A DNA stretch of 64,000 nt from Streptosporangium roseum DSM 43021 (GTDB taxonomy: Bacteria > Actinomycetota > Actinomycetes > Streptosporangiales > Streptosporangiaceae), in contig NC_013595.1 in the NCBI RefSeq assembly GCF_000024865.1, forward strand, positions 5,456,001-5,520,000, read 5' to 3'. The notes beneath the pieces were generated by a model. That model saw only the letters and a list, made by a program, of their open reading frames with translations, had not been told where the DNA came from and made no database searches. Of the stretch, positions 35,258 through 43,933 are shown in pieces (the first letter of the stretch is position 1; each line of letters begins with the position of its first letter). A program made the translations under genes and the position numbers.

Positions 35258-36513
35258 GCTCCTCGCCGCTCGTGCCGCCGGAGACGATCGAGGCCCCGGG
35301 CATGGCGGCCGCCCTGGAGCAGGTGAGCGCGGAGCGAATGCTGGCATCCGTTGCGGAGCTGGCCTCCGACGGCTACGCGGGCCGCAGGGTCGGCACCCCC
35401 GGCGGCCAGGCTGCCGCCGCATGGCTCGCCGAACGACTACGCGAGCTGGGCGCCAGTGTGCGATTCGACCCGTTCGGCGTCTCCGGCGTGCGGGAGCTGT
35501 ATCGCACGCCGGTGCTGCAGTGGAGCGACGGCGAGATGACCCGGAGTCTGGAGCATCGGCGGGAGTTCGCCGAGCACCTGGCCTCGGCTGAGCTGCCCGA
35601 TCCGCGCTCGGCGCCGCTGGCGGATCTGAGCGCGGCGGATCTGCGCGACCACTGGGTGCTGGCCCCCGCCGGGCAATGGGCGCAGGCCTGCCGGCGGGCC
35701 GAGGCAGAGGGTGCGGTCGGCGTTCTCATGGCGCGGGGCACGGACGCCGACGGGTGGATGCCCAAGATGATCGCAGGGCCGGCCCGGCGCGCGGTGGCGG
35801 TCATCGGGGTCCGCACCGACCTGCACCGGCAGCTGGCCGACGCCCTCATCTCAGGTGAGGTGAGGGTGACCGCGTCGATGCCACTGCGAGCGGTCAGCGC
35901 CGGTGGGGTCAACGTCCACGGCCACCTGCCGATCGGGCTGGACGAGCCGGATGGACCGGTGGGCGGGCCGCGGGTGCTGCTGAGCGCGCACTTCGACGGG
36001 GTGGGCGATGACCCGGGCCGCCGCCTGCCCGCCGCCGCCGACAACGCCTCCGGGGTGGCCGCGGTGCTGGAGGCCGCCCGCGTCCTGCGGGCCGCCCCGA
36101 CCGCGCCGGTGGACCTGTCGGTGTCCTTCCTGGACGCCGAGGAGGCAGGCGCCTGGGGATCGGCCCACCACGCCCCCAGCCTGGCGCCGGCCGTCCAGGT
36201 CATCAACCTGGACGGTGCGGCGCAGCTGCACCAGGCCGCCGCAGTCGAGGCGGGCGGGCCGGCGCATGCCCTGCTGGCCACCCTTGACCAGGCCGCGCGG
36301 CTGACCGGAGTGCCGCTGCGGGCCGGCGCGATGGCCTCCGACAACCGCCGCTACGCCGCGGCCGGGCTGGCCGCGATCGGCATCGGGATGGGCATGCCCG
36401 GTTATCAGACTCCCGCCGAGACGCCCGAGCGCGTCGAGCCGGACACGCTGCTGGCCGCCGCACGATTACTGGTGGCCACCGTGTGGCTGCTGGCACAGCC
36501 GCCGCGGGCCTGA
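35254..36513 (+). CDS. M28-type aminopeptidase homolog, last metal ligand replaced
   Basis: 419 residues, ATG overlapping the stop of the CCG gene. It contains a PA-like insert (residues ~100-200) and the M28 core: LLSAHFDGVG (His ligand), AAADNASGVAAV (bridging Asp), FLDAEEAGAWGS (Glu-Glu) and VINLDGAAQ. The final family ligand, His in YHTPxDT, is Gln here (GYQTPAETPERVEPDT). It has no signal peptide, so it is cytosolic, unlike most M28 enzymes. It may trim the CCG peptide or an arsenic-thiol conjugate; with the altered site a non-peptidase role is possible. Confidence 0.82.
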   Translation: MSSSPLVPPETIEAPGMAAALEQVSAERMLASVAELASDGYAGRRVGTPGGQAAAAWLAERLRELGASVRFDPFGVSGVRELYRTPVLQWSDGEMTRSLEHRREFAEHLASAELPDPRSAPLADLSAADLRDHWVLAPAGQWAQACRRAEAEGAVGVLMARGTDADGWMPKMIAGPARRAVAVIGVRTDLHRQLADALISGEVRVTASMPLRAVSAGGVNVHGHLPIGLDEPDGPVGGPRVLLSAHFDGVGDDPGRRLPAAADNASGVAAVLEAARVLRAAPTAPVDLSVSFLDAEEAGAWGSAHHAPSLAPAVQVINLDGAAQLHQAAAVEAGGPAHALLATLDQAARLTGVPLRAGAMASDNRRYAAAGLAAIGIGMGMPGYQTPAETPERVEPDTLLAAARLLVATVWLLAQPPRA

Positions 36514-36822
36514 GGGGCAGGTGCCGGCGGCGGTGAAGGCCGGGGTCGTGGTGTCGATGCGGCACCGCCGCCTGTTCATGCGGCTCCGGCGGCCGATGGG
36601 GGAAGAGCGGGGCCTGGTGATCGTATTGACGATCGCCGCACGCGCCCTCGGCGGCTTCGCCCTGGGGTGTTTCGGCGACGCAGGAGCCTTGGTACGACCG
36701 GCGCGGAGCTTGGACAGTAGCGGAACGACGAGTCCCGTCCGACGGGACAGAAGATGCCATCCCGCCCGACCGGCACTCCCGGCTAACACGAAAGTCACCC
36801 TCCGTTGCGAGTCGCCACGGAG
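36514..36822. other. Gap without a supportable gene
   Basis: Open frames occur on both strands, but none has a credible start or domain. It separates the arsenic operon from the next unit. Confidence 0.5.
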
Positions 36823-36839
36823 CGTAATGTATATTTACG
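36823..36839 (+). promoter_or_regulatory. Palindrome over the -10 box of a leaderless promoter
   Basis: CGTAA-TGTATAT-TTACG (36823-36839) is a dyad with 5-bp perfect arms in an otherwise GC-rich context. TATATT (36830-36835) is a -10 box and ends 7 nt before ATG 36843; TTGCGA (36805-36810) may be the -35. The regulator is unknown. Confidence 0.55.
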
Positions 36840-36842
36840 GTC

Positions 36843-37295
36843 ATGATCGTATCGATGCGGCGGGTCGCACAGCGCGGAGGCATTCTCTCCGCGGCGTGCC
36901 TGGCCGTGCTCGGTATTGTCGTGCTGCTGCATCTCGGGCTGTGCATCACGCATGACCATTCGGCTCACCGTCATGATCCCGGTACGGAACAGTCGGCGGC
37001 CGAGTGCGACAGGGGCGCCGAACCCCACGCCGCGATTGACGCGGTGGCGTTCCCGTGCGGATCGCCATGCCCGCAGATTCCCGCAGGTGATGATCACAGC
37101 CTGTGCGGCGCGGCGGCCGGGTCGCCGATCATCGACGTGCGCGTCCTGCTGCCCGACGGACACGCCATTGGCGATTCGACCACCGTTGAGACAACCACGA
37201 CGGCATCGCCGACGCCTGCAAGGCGCTCCTCACAGCCGGCCCGCCTGCCTCCAGGGGCAGTGTTACTCCTGTTCAAATCCGTTTCCCGCATATAG
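36843..37295 (+). CDS. Small membrane-anchored His/Cys-rich protein (DUF6153-like)
   Basis: 150 residues. One N-terminal membrane segment (GILSAACLAVLGIVVLLHLG) precedes a His/Cys-rich exported part (CITHDHSAHRHDP, AECDRGAEPHA, CGSPCPQIPAGDDHSLCG) and a Pro/Thr-rich tail. It resembles DUF6153 proteins of actinobacteria, which have a metal-ligand-rich loop and occur near metal genes. A role in metal binding at the cell surface is plausible. A palindrome covers its promoter. Confidence 0.6.
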   Translation: MIVSMRRVAQRGGILSAACLAVLGIVVLLHLGLCITHDHSAHRHDPGTEQSAAECDRGAEPHAAIDAVAFPCGSPCPQIPAGDDHSLCGAAAGSPIIDVRVLLPDGHAIGDSTTVETTTTASPTPARRSSQPARLPPGAVLLLFKSVSRI

Positions 37296-37408
37296 CCGCC
37301 CCGCGGGCAGGTGCGCGAACGACTCAACGCTCGACATGATCGGCATGAGCCGTCGCTTCCGCATGCCCAAAAGCGAGTCGACCACATCGCACCCATGGGA
37401 AACGGATC

Positions 37409-38548
37409 ATGACATACACACTCAACTCAACGCAGATCACCACTCCTTCGCTCAGCCAGATGATTACCGGAAGCACCTGCCACACCCCTGAACACGTGGT
37501 CGGCAACACACCGGTTCTATGGGTTCCGGAGATCGTCTCGGGACAGGAACGCGGATTCTGGGCAAAGCTGGAGGGCAACAATCCGGGGGGAATCAAGGAT
37601 CGCTCCGCGCTCTACATCGTGGAGCGGGCGCGCGATCGCGGCGAGCTGCGGCCGGGCGCGCCCATCGTGGAGTCCACCAGCGGGACCTTCGGCCTGGGCC
37701 TGGCGCTGGCCGGCATCGTCTACGGGCACCCGGTGACGCTGGTGACCGACCCGGGGATGGAACCGCTGATGTGCCGCCTGCTGTCGGCCTACGGAGCCCG
37801 TGTCGTCATCGTCGCCGAGCCGCACCCGGTGGGCGGCTGGCAGCAGGCGCGCCGAGAGCGGGTGCGCCGGCTGCTGGGCGAGCATCCCGACGCCTACTGC
37901 CCGGACCAGTACAACAACCCCGACAACATCACCGCCTATGCGGGGCTGGCCACCGAGCTGGCCGGCCAGCTCGGGCGGATCGATGTCCTGGTGTGCAGCG
38001 TGGGCACCGGCGGCCACAGCGCCGGCGTCTCCCGCGCGCTCCGCCGCTTCTACCCCGACCTGCGGCTCGTCGGCGTCGACACGATCGGCTCAACGATCTT
38101 CGGCCAGCCCGCACGCTCCCGGCTCATGCGGGGCCTGGGCAGCAGCATCTATCCGCGCAACGTGGACTATGAGGCCTTCAACGAAGTCCATTGGGTCGCA
38201 CCGCCGGAAGCGGTATGGGCCTGCCGGCGCCTGGCGGCGCTTCGATACGCCACCGGCGGCTGGAGCGTCGGGGCGGTGGCTCTGGTGTCGTCCTGGCTGG
38301 CCCGCACGCTGCCCAGCCACACGCGGATAGCGGCGATCTTCCCCGATGGCCCGCACCGCTACTTCGACACGGTGTTCAACGACGACTATTGCGCCGCCCA
38401 CGGCCTTCTCGGCTCGCCGGTGACGACGGATCCAGAGGTGATCGACCATCCGGCAGAGCGCGAGCTGACCAGCTGGACGCGATGCGCGACCGTGGTCGAC
38501 CCGGCCGCCGCCATGCGATCCCCCGCCACCGAAGGGGCACGGCAGTGA
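37409..38548 (+). CDS. Cysteine-synthase-family PLP enzyme
   Basis: 379 residues, longer than CysK (~310) by a C-terminal tail of about 60. Fold-type II signatures: GNTPVLWVPEIV, PLP lysine in LEGNNPGGIKDRSALYIVE, STSGTFGLGLALAGI (phosphate/substrate loop) and CSVGTGGHSAGVSRAL. It probably replaces a leaving group on serine, O-acetylserine or O-phosphoserine, making cysteine or a beta-substituted alanine such as diaminopropionate. It is coupled by GTGA to an MFS exporter, suggesting that the product, or a derivative, is exported. Confidence 0.85.
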   Translation: MTYTLNSTQITTPSLSQMITGSTCHTPEHVVGNTPVLWVPEIVSGQERGFWAKLEGNNPGGIKDRSALYIVERARDRGELRPGAPIVESTSGTFGLGLALAGIVYGHPVTLVTDPGMEPLMCRLLSAYGARVVIVAEPHPVGGWQQARRERVRRLLGEHPDAYCPDQYNNPDNITAYAGLATELAGQLGRIDVLVCSVGTGGHSAGVSRALRRFYPDLRLVGVDTIGSTIFGQPARSRLMRGLGSSIYPRNVDYEAFNEVHWVAPPEAVWACRRLAALRYATGGWSVGAVALVSSWLARTLPSHTRIAAIFPDGPHRYFDTVFNDDYCAAHGLLGSPVTTDPEVIDHPAERELTSWTRCATVVDPAAAMRSPATEGARQ

Positions 38549-39822
38549 AAAGCACACTGGCCCTGGCAGGGTCCTTCGACCGGCCGGTGAAACTGCTGCT
38601 GATCAACCAGCTCACCATCAACACCGGCTTCTACATGCTGATGCCCTACCTGGCAGGTCATCTGTCCGGCACGCTCGCGCTGCCGGCGGCACTGGTCGGC
38701 CTCATCCTCGGCATCCGCAACCTCAGCCAGCAGGGCATGTTCCTGGTAGGGGGCACCCTCGCCGATCGGCTCGGCCACAAACCCATGATCGTCGCCGGAT
38801 GTGGGTTGCGCACCGTCGCGTTCCTGCTGCTGGCGGTGGCCGACTCCATCCCCGCCCTGGTGGTCGCCTCGGCGCTGACCGGGTTCGCCGGGGCGCTGTT
38901 CAACCCCGCCGTACGGGCCTATCTGGCCCAGGAGGCGGGCGAGCGCAAGGTCGAGGCGTTCGCGGCGTTCAATGCCTTCTACCAGCTCGGCATCCTGATC
39001 GGGCCCCTCATCGGCCTGGTGCTCAACGGTATGGCGTTCAAGCTCGTCTGCCTCACCGCGGGGCTGATGTTCGCCGCCCTGACGATCGCCCAGATACGGG
39101 CCCTGCCGGCACAGGCCAAGCAGCAGGAGCAGGAAAAGCGCGGAGTTCTCCTCGACTGGCGCGAGGCGATCACCAACCGTCCCTTCCTGCTGTTCTCCCT
39201 GGCCATGATCGGCTCCTACGTGCTGAACTTCCAGGTCTACCTGGGCCTGCCGCTGGAGGTCCGCCGGGTGACGGCCGGCGAGCTCGGCGTCACCCTCATC
39301 TTCGTGGTCTCCGGCCTCATGACCATCGCCGGCCAGGCACGGGTGACCGCGTGGGCGGCCCGGCGGTGGCGCCCAGCCCAGGCCATCACCTGGGGACTCG
39401 TGCTGATGGGACTGGCCTTCACCCCACTCGCGCTGGCCGCGCCTCTGGCGAGCGCGGCCACCGCCCCGGTTGACGGGATCGCCCACGCGCTTGTGCTGCT
39501 GCCGGTCCTCGGTACGGCGATGCTGCTCAGCCTGGCCACCATGATCATCTACCCGTTCGAGATGGCGACCATCGTCACCGTCGGCGGCCGGCGCATGGTG
39601 GCCACCTACTACGGGCTCTACAGCACCCTGGCCGGCATCGGCATCGCCGCAGGCAACCTGCTGTCGGGCTGGGCGCTGGACCTCGGCGGAGCGGTGGGCC
39701 TGCCGAGCCTGCCATGGCTGGCCCTGGCCTTGATCGGCATCGGATGCGCGGCAGCCGTACGCGCCCTGGACCGATCGGGACGCCTGGCAGCCTCACCCGA
39801 GACGGCGCCGGCAGCGGCGTAG
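38545..39822 (+). CDS. MFS transporter coupled to the cysteine-synthase-like gene
   Basis: 425 residues with about 12 helices, DHA1-like: LLINQLTINTGFYMLMPYLA, motif A GGTLADRLGHKPMIVAGCGLR, and PAVRAYLAQEAGERKVEAFA. Members near the MdtH/MdfA group export drugs, siderophores or amino-acid derivatives. GTG start overlapping the upstream stop, terminator hairpin right after. Substrate unknown. Confidence 0.85.
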   Translation: MKSTLALAGSFDRPVKLLLINQLTINTGFYMLMPYLAGHLSGTLALPAALVGLILGIRNLSQQGMFLVGGTLADRLGHKPMIVAGCGLRTVAFLLLAVADSIPALVVASALTGFAGALFNPAVRAYLAQEAGERKVEAFAAFNAFYQLGILIGPLIGLVLNGMAFKLVCLTAGLMFAALTIAQIRALPAQAKQQEQEKRGVLLDWREAITNRPFLLFSLAMIGSYVLNFQVYLGLPLEVRRVTAGELGVTLIFVVSGLMTIAGQARVTAWAARRWRPAQAITWGLVLMGLAFTPLALAAPLASAATAPVDGIAHALVLLPVLGTAMLLSLATMIIYPFEMATIVTVGGRRMVATYYGLYSTLAGIGIAAGNLLSGWALDLGGAVGLPSLPWLALALIGIGCAAAVRALDRSGRLAASPETAPAAA

Positions 39823-39831
39823 GCCTTGCAG

Positions 39832-39873
39832 GGATTCCCGGCCGGTACGGGGTCGGCCGCCGGCCGGGAATCC
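39832..39873. terminator. Strong bidirectional terminator hairpin
   Basis: GGATTCCCGGCCGG (39832-39845) and CCGGCCGGGAATCC (39860-39873) pair perfectly over 14 bp with a 14-nt loop, placed between two converging genes. Confidence 0.8.
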
Positions 39874-39979
39874 AGGTGGATCGAGCCACGATCTGAGCTT
39901 GGGTGCAGGCCGGCGACACATGGCGTTTCGCCCTTGACCTCGGAGATCGTCCCAAATGAGGCCCCGATTGCCGGATTCC

Positions 39980-41293
39980 TCAGCCGCGCATCCGTGAAGC
40001 GAGATCGCGCAATGCCACGGCGAGCAGGTCGACGTCGTCGCGCGAGGTGAACAGCGCCGGAGTCACCCGGACGCAGTCGCCCCTGGCAGGCCCGCCCCGG
40101 CGCACGGTGAAGATCCGGTGCCGGTCGAGGAGGTCTTTGGCGATCGCGACGTTGTCGGCCTCCGAGGTGCGCCCGGTGATCCGGAACGCGGTCATGGTCC
40201 CGTACATGGCGGGGTCCTCGGGGGTGAGGATCTCCAGATCGGGGATGTCGCGCACCTGGTGGACCCAGCGGTCGCGCAGGAAACGCAGGCGTGACTGCTT
40301 GACCGGGCCGCCGAGGACCTCGTGGAAGTCCAGGGCGGTGCCCACCGTGAGAATGGGCGCGACGTCCATGGTGCCGGAATGGACCCGTGAGCGGATGTCG
40401 TCGCCAGGGTAGGTCTCGTCGGCGAAGGCGGCGTCGATGTCGGCCAGGCGGCCGGCGCGGATGTAGAGGAACCCCGATCCCAGCGGTGCTCCCATCCACT
40501 TGTGCAAGGAGAAGAAGGCGAAGTCCGCCCCGAGGTCACCGATGGTGAAGTCGAGCTGTCCCCATGAGTGGGCGGCGTCGACGATGACGTCGACGCCTCT
40601 GTCGCGGGCCATCGCGGTGATCTCCCGGACCGGCAGGACGAGTCCGGTGCGGTTGTTCATGTGGCTGATCAGGAGCAGCTTGACCTTCGGGTGGTCGCGC
40701 AGCGCCGTGGCGTAGGCGTCCAGTACGCCCTGCCGGGTCGCCGGCTCGGGGACGACCATCCGTTCGACGCTCACGCCACGGCGGTCGCGCAGCCAGTTCA
40801 TGGCGTAGCGTGCGCTGTGGTAGTCGAGGTCGGCGTACATCACCGCGTCGCCCGGGCGCAGCCGGTTGTAGCCACTGATCAGGTTCTGCAGGGCCTCGGT
40901 GCCGCCGCGGGTCAGGGCAATCTCCTGCACCGATGCGCCCAGGACGGTGGCGATGCGCTCCCTGACCCGGTCGGCCTCGGCCTTGTAGGAGGTGCGCAGC
41001 AGGTGGGAGTTCAGCTCGTTGAGCCGGTCGACGTTGCGGTGGTAGGCGTGGCGCACCGGCTCGGGCATGATCCCGTAGTAGCCGTTCTCCAGGTTGACGA
41101 AGTCCGGACTGACCCGGTATCGCCGGGCGACGGTACGCCAGAAGCCCTCGTCCCCGGCAAGCTGGTCGGGGGTGCGGCCGCCGGGAACGGCCAGCGGCTC
41201 GGGAGCCGGTGATCGCGAGGGTGGTGGTTTCGGGGCAAGGGAGGTGGCCAGCGCGCCGAGCCCAGCGACCATCGCACGTCTCGACAGAGTCAT
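39980..41293 (-). CDS. Class V aminotransferase, isopenicillin-N-epimerase-like, with Tat-type leader
   Basis: 437 residues from ATG 41293 (GAGGAGAGG upstream). A twin-arginine leader opens it: MTLSRRAMVAGLGALATSLA. The PLP fold follows: FVNLENGYYGIMPEPVRHAY, LTRGGTEALQNLI, VIVDAAHSWGQLDF (Asp for the PLP ring), FAFFSLHKWMGAPLG (PLP lysine). Relatives act as isopenicillin N epimerase or cysteine-desulfurase-like lyases. A Tat leader on a PLP enzyme fits export with cofactor already bound. Monocistronic, ending at a strong terminator. Confidence 0.85.
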   Translation of the reverse strand: MTLSRRAMVAGLGALATSLAPKPPPSRSPAPEPLAVPGGRTPDQLAGDEGFWRTVARRYRVSPDFVNLENGYYGIMPEPVRHAYHRNVDRLNELNSHLLRTSYKAEADRVRERIATVLGASVQEIALTRGGTEALQNLISGYNRLRPGDAVMYADLDYHSARYAMNWLRDRRGVSVERMVVPEPATRQGVLDAYATALRDHPKVKLLLISHMNNRTGLVLPVREITAMARDRGVDVIVDAAHSWGQLDFTIGDLGADFAFFSLHKWMGAPLGSGFLYIRAGRLADIDAAFADETYPGDDIRSRVHSGTMDVAPILTVGTALDFHEVLGGPVKQSRLRFLRDRWVHQVRDIPDLEILTPEDPAMYGTMTAFRITGRTSEADNVAIAKDLLDRHRIFTVRRGGPARGDCVRVTPALFTSRDDVDLLAVALRDLASRMRG

Positions 41294-41469
41294 CGAACCT
41301 CTCCTCATGGATCAGCGAGAGTCCGTGACACGGCGGAGCCTCACTTGCTGTAGTGATCGAGTTCCAGTGTGAGGTGACTTGGCCTCATGGGGATGCATCT
41401 GCGCTGTTCAGGCGTGGCGTGGCGTGGCGAGCACTGGGCAGCGAGCGCCCTCCCGGAGACGTCTTCTGT
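41294..41469. other. Divergent intergenic region
   Basis: Region between the aminotransferase gene and the BlaI promoter. A short GTGGC tandem run (41414-41430) is the only notable feature. Confidence 0.4.
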
Positions 41470-41517
41470 TTGACAGCCGGCGCAATGACAGCCTGTAACC
41501 TTCTACTCTCGATAGAG
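41470..41517 (+). promoter_or_regulatory. blaI-type promoter with TTCTAC operator half-site
   Basis: TTGACA (41470-41475), about 17-18 nt, TGTAAC (41494-41499), then TTCTACTCTCGATAGAG (41501-41517). The TTCTAC element recurs at 43197-43202 and 45420-45425, consistent with autoregulation by the BlaI-like protein. Confidence 0.6.
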
Positions 41518-41545
41518 CCAGACGGATACGGAGGAGGCGGAACGC

Positions 41546-41902
41546 GTGCGGCTCGGCAGTCTGGAACGCTCGATCATGGAAGCCCTGTGGAACCGTCCCG
41601 AGGGGGCGCTCGCCCAGGACCTGGCCGGCGCCCTGCCGTCGCGACCCGCGGTCACCACCGTCCTGACCGTGCTGGTACGGCTCTCGCACAAGGGCATGGT
41701 GTCCAGGGAACGTCTGGGCCGGGCGCATCTCTACAGAGCCGCGGCCACCAAGGACTCCTTCGTCGCCGAGACCATGAGGGCCGCCCTCGACGAAGCGGGT
41801 GATCTCGAAGCGGCGGTGAACCGTTTCGTCGGCACGGTGTCGCCCGAAGTGGCCGCGGCCCTCCGGGACGCGCTCGCGGGGCGGGACGGAGCCGTTCCGT
41901 GA
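41546..41902 (+). CDS. BlaI/MecI-family repressor
   Basis: 118 residues from GTG 41546 (GGAGGAGGCG upstream). MRLGSLERSIMEALWNRPEG, AVTTVLTVLVRLSHKGMVSRERLGRAHLYRA is the penicillinase-repressor winged helix, followed by the helical dimerisation tail. In actinobacteria BlaI proteins often govern copper or respiratory-chain genes and not beta-lactamases; the TTCTACA-type operators before the DsbA-VKOR and CopC operons fit that. GTGA overlap with the M56 gene. Confidence 0.92.
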   Translation: MRLGSLERSIMEALWNRPEGALAQDLAGALPSRPAVTTVLTVLVRLSHKGMVSRERLGRAHLYRAAATKDSFVAETMRAALDEAGDLEAAVNRFVGTVSPEVAAALRDALAGRDGAVP

Positions 41903-42846
41903 TCCTCTGGCTGATCGTCGCGGGGATCTCCCTGACGCCCGTCGTGTTCGGAGGGCCGGTGGCCGGACGCCTGGCCGCCGCCCGGTGGACGCGCCGCTGT
42001 CCCCGTGCCGCGCTGGTGCTCTGGCAGGCCATCGGCCTGTCCGGCGGGCTGGGAGCGGTCGGAGTGGGCCTGGTGGCCGCGGTCGCGCCGCTGGCCGCGC
42101 TCTTCCCGCACGGCATGCACACCCTGCTCCAGCAGATCGCGGCAGGACACGGGCTGAGCGGGCTCGGTCCCGCGCACGTCGCCGCCCTGGGATGGTCGAT
42201 CGGCCTGATCGTGTGGTTGTCCGTCCACACGATCAGGATCACCGTCAAGACCGTCGCCGAGCAGCGGCGGCAGCGCCTGCTGGTGGACGTGGTCGCCGAT
42301 CACTCCTCCCTCCACGACGCCTACGTCCTGCCGAGCGGAGAGCGCGTGGCGTACTGCGTCCCGGGACGGCGTGCCCGCATCGTGCTGAGCCAGGGCACGC
42401 TGGACCTGCTGGGCCCGCGGGAACTGCAGGCCGTGCTCGGGCACGAGCGCGCGCACGCGCGAGGCCGCCATGACCTCGTCCTGCTGCCGTTCATGGCGCT
42501 GGAGCGGGCCTTCCCCCGGCTCCCCGTCGCCCGGACGGCCCGCGGGGTCGTGCCGGTGCTGCTGGAGATGCTGGCAGACGACCAGGCCCGCCGCGCCCAC
42601 GGCGAGCTGACGCTGGCCCGCGCCCTGGTGCGGATGGCCACCCCCGCGGCCGGGCCGGCGGAGGCGGGCACGCTCGCCCTGGCGGACAAGGCGGTCGTCC
42701 ACCGGGTGGAGCGACTCCTCGACCAGCGGGACAGGCGGCCGGGCTGGGCGCCCGCCGCCGCCTACTCCACAGCCAGCCTCCTGCTCAGCGGACCTCTCGC
42801 CGTGCTGGTGGCGCCCCTGCTCTGCATCACCGTCTGGCCCGTCTGA
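41899..42846 (+). CDS. M56-family membrane metalloprotease (BlaR1/MecR1-like)
   Basis: 315 residues with about four membrane segments (start LWLIVAGISLTPVVFGGPVA; end LLLSGPLAVLVAPLLCITVW). The zinc site HERAH (LQAVLGHERAHARGRHDLVL) lies after a cytosolic loop. Unlike BlaR1 it has no penicillin-binding sensor domain. It probably cleaves the partner BlaI repressor on a signal at the membrane. Confidence 0.9.
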   Translation: MILWLIVAGISLTPVVFGGPVAGRLAAARWTRRCPRAALVLWQAIGLSGGLGAVGVGLVAAVAPLAALFPHGMHTLLQQIAAGHGLSGLGPAHVAALGWSIGLIVWLSVHTIRITVKTVAEQRRQRLLVDVVADHSSLHDAYVLPSGERVAYCVPGRRARIVLSQGTLDLLGPRELQAVLGHERAHARGRHDLVLLPFMALERAFPRLPVARTARGVVPVLLEMLADDQARRAHGELTLARALVRMATPAAGPAEAGTLALADKAVVHRVERLLDQRDRRPGWAPAAAYSTASLLLSGPLAVLVAPLLCITVWPV

Positions 42847-43181
42847 CGGGGAACCGCACTATGACGCCCTGCTGGGCGCCGTAGACATCAGACACCCGGG
42901 AGCCGGGAGGAAAGCCCCGCGCTCGAGGCACAGGCGAGATGGGCCGATCCGTGCGTGCGGATCAGGTACGGCTCTTCGACACCCCTGGCCTGGAGCTCGA
43001 CCACGACGTCATCGACCTTGGTGCCACACGCCGGCATGCTCCTCTGACCTCGTTGGAGGCCGGGTATGACATGGTGTGCGACTTCGCCGTCATCCCGCTC
43101 CCCGGCCGCCGGCGCGCCCTCATGGCGTTACCGATCCGGGACCGCCGCTCCCTCGCCGGGTGGGCAGCGCCTCAGCTTCGT
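42847..43181. other. Gap with one doubtful ORF
   Basis: A 90-codon frame from 42939 to 43211 ends inside the BlaI operator and shows no family signature or ribosome binding site; I do not call it a gene. The rest is unassigned. Confidence 0.45.
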
Positions 43182-43222
43182 TTGACCCCCTCTATCTTCT
43201 ACATCTGGTAGAAGATAGAGGG
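43182..43222 (+). promoter_or_regulatory. Promoter and BlaI-type operator of the dsbA-VKOR operon
   Basis: TTGACC (43182-43187) is the -35. A near-perfect 35-bp inverted repeat follows: the arms 43188-43202 (ending TATCTTCTAC) and 43208-43222 (GTAGAAGATA…) match over 15 bp, with a 5-nt centre. It covers the -10 region, a textbook repressor site. Confidence 0.75.
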
Positions 43223-43258
43223 AGCGACGCTTCGCGAAACACCATGTGAGAGCGGGAT

Positions 43259-43933
43259 ATGACGACGAATCTGAAGATAACGCTGATCATCGCTGCAGGT
43301 ATGGCCGCGGTGATCGCAGCGATCGTGCTGTTCGGCCGCCCCGAGGGGAGCGCCACGGAGCCGGTGACCGGTACGGCGTCGGGGCAGCCCGTCCCCGCGG
43401 AGTATCTCGTGCGCGCAGACAGCCACAAGCTGTCCACCGCGGCCGACAACAAGGTCACTTTGGTGGAGTTCCTGGACTTCGAATGCGAGTCCTGCGGGGC
43501 GGCTTTCCCGCACATGGAACGCATCCGCGCCGAGTACGACGGGAAGATCAACTTCGTGGTCCGCTACTTCCCCCTTCCTGGTCACCGTAACGGCGAGCTC
43601 GCGGCACGGGTCGCCGAGGCGGCCGGCAAGCAGGACAGGTTCGAGGCCATGTACGCCAAGTTGTTCCAGACCCAGAGCCAGTGGGGCGAGGCCTCCGAGT
43701 CCAAGGAGGAGTTCTTCCTCGACCTGGCCAAGCAGACAGGTCTCGACATGGCCGCCTTTCAGAAGGATCTCAAGGCACCCGAGACCGCCGAACGGGTGAA
43801 GAAGGACCAGGATGACGGGTTCGCTCTCAGCATCCAGGGCACACCGACGGTCTTCTTCAACGGCGCCCTGCTGGACGGAGAGCCCAGCTACGAGAACCTG
43901 AAGGCCAAGATCGACGCAGCGCTCGCACCATGA
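43259..43933 (+). CDS. Membrane-anchored DsbA-like thiol oxidoreductase
   Basis: 224 residues. N-terminal anchor (ITLIIAAGMAAVIAAIVLFG) then an extracytoplasmic thioredoxin fold: VTLVEFLDFECESCGAAFPH with the CESC active site, VVRYFPLPGHRNGELAARVA, and cis-Pro loop SIQGTPTVFFNG. It makes or passes disulfides in exported proteins. Coupled by ATGA to a VKOR gene that should reoxidise it. Confidence 0.93.
   Translation: MTTNLKITLIIAAGMAAVIAAIVLFGRPEGSATEPVTGTASGQPVPAEYLVRADSHKLSTAADNKVTLVEFLDFECESCGAAFPHMERIRAEYDGKINFVVRYFPLPGHRNGELAARVAEAAGKQDRFEAMYAKLFQTQSQWGEASESKEEFFLDLAKQTGLDMAAFQKDLKAPETAERVKKDQDDGFALSIQGTPTVFFNGALLDGEPSYENLKAKIDAALAP

Noticed and set aside
41546..42846. Beta-lactam resistance system (BlaI/BlaR)
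   Set aside because: The M56 protein lacks a penicillin-binding domain and no beta-lactamase gene is near; matching operators lie before disulfide and copper genes.
42939..43211. 90-codon ORF after the M56 gene
   Set aside because: No ribosome site or family signature, and its end overlaps a strong operator and -10 region.
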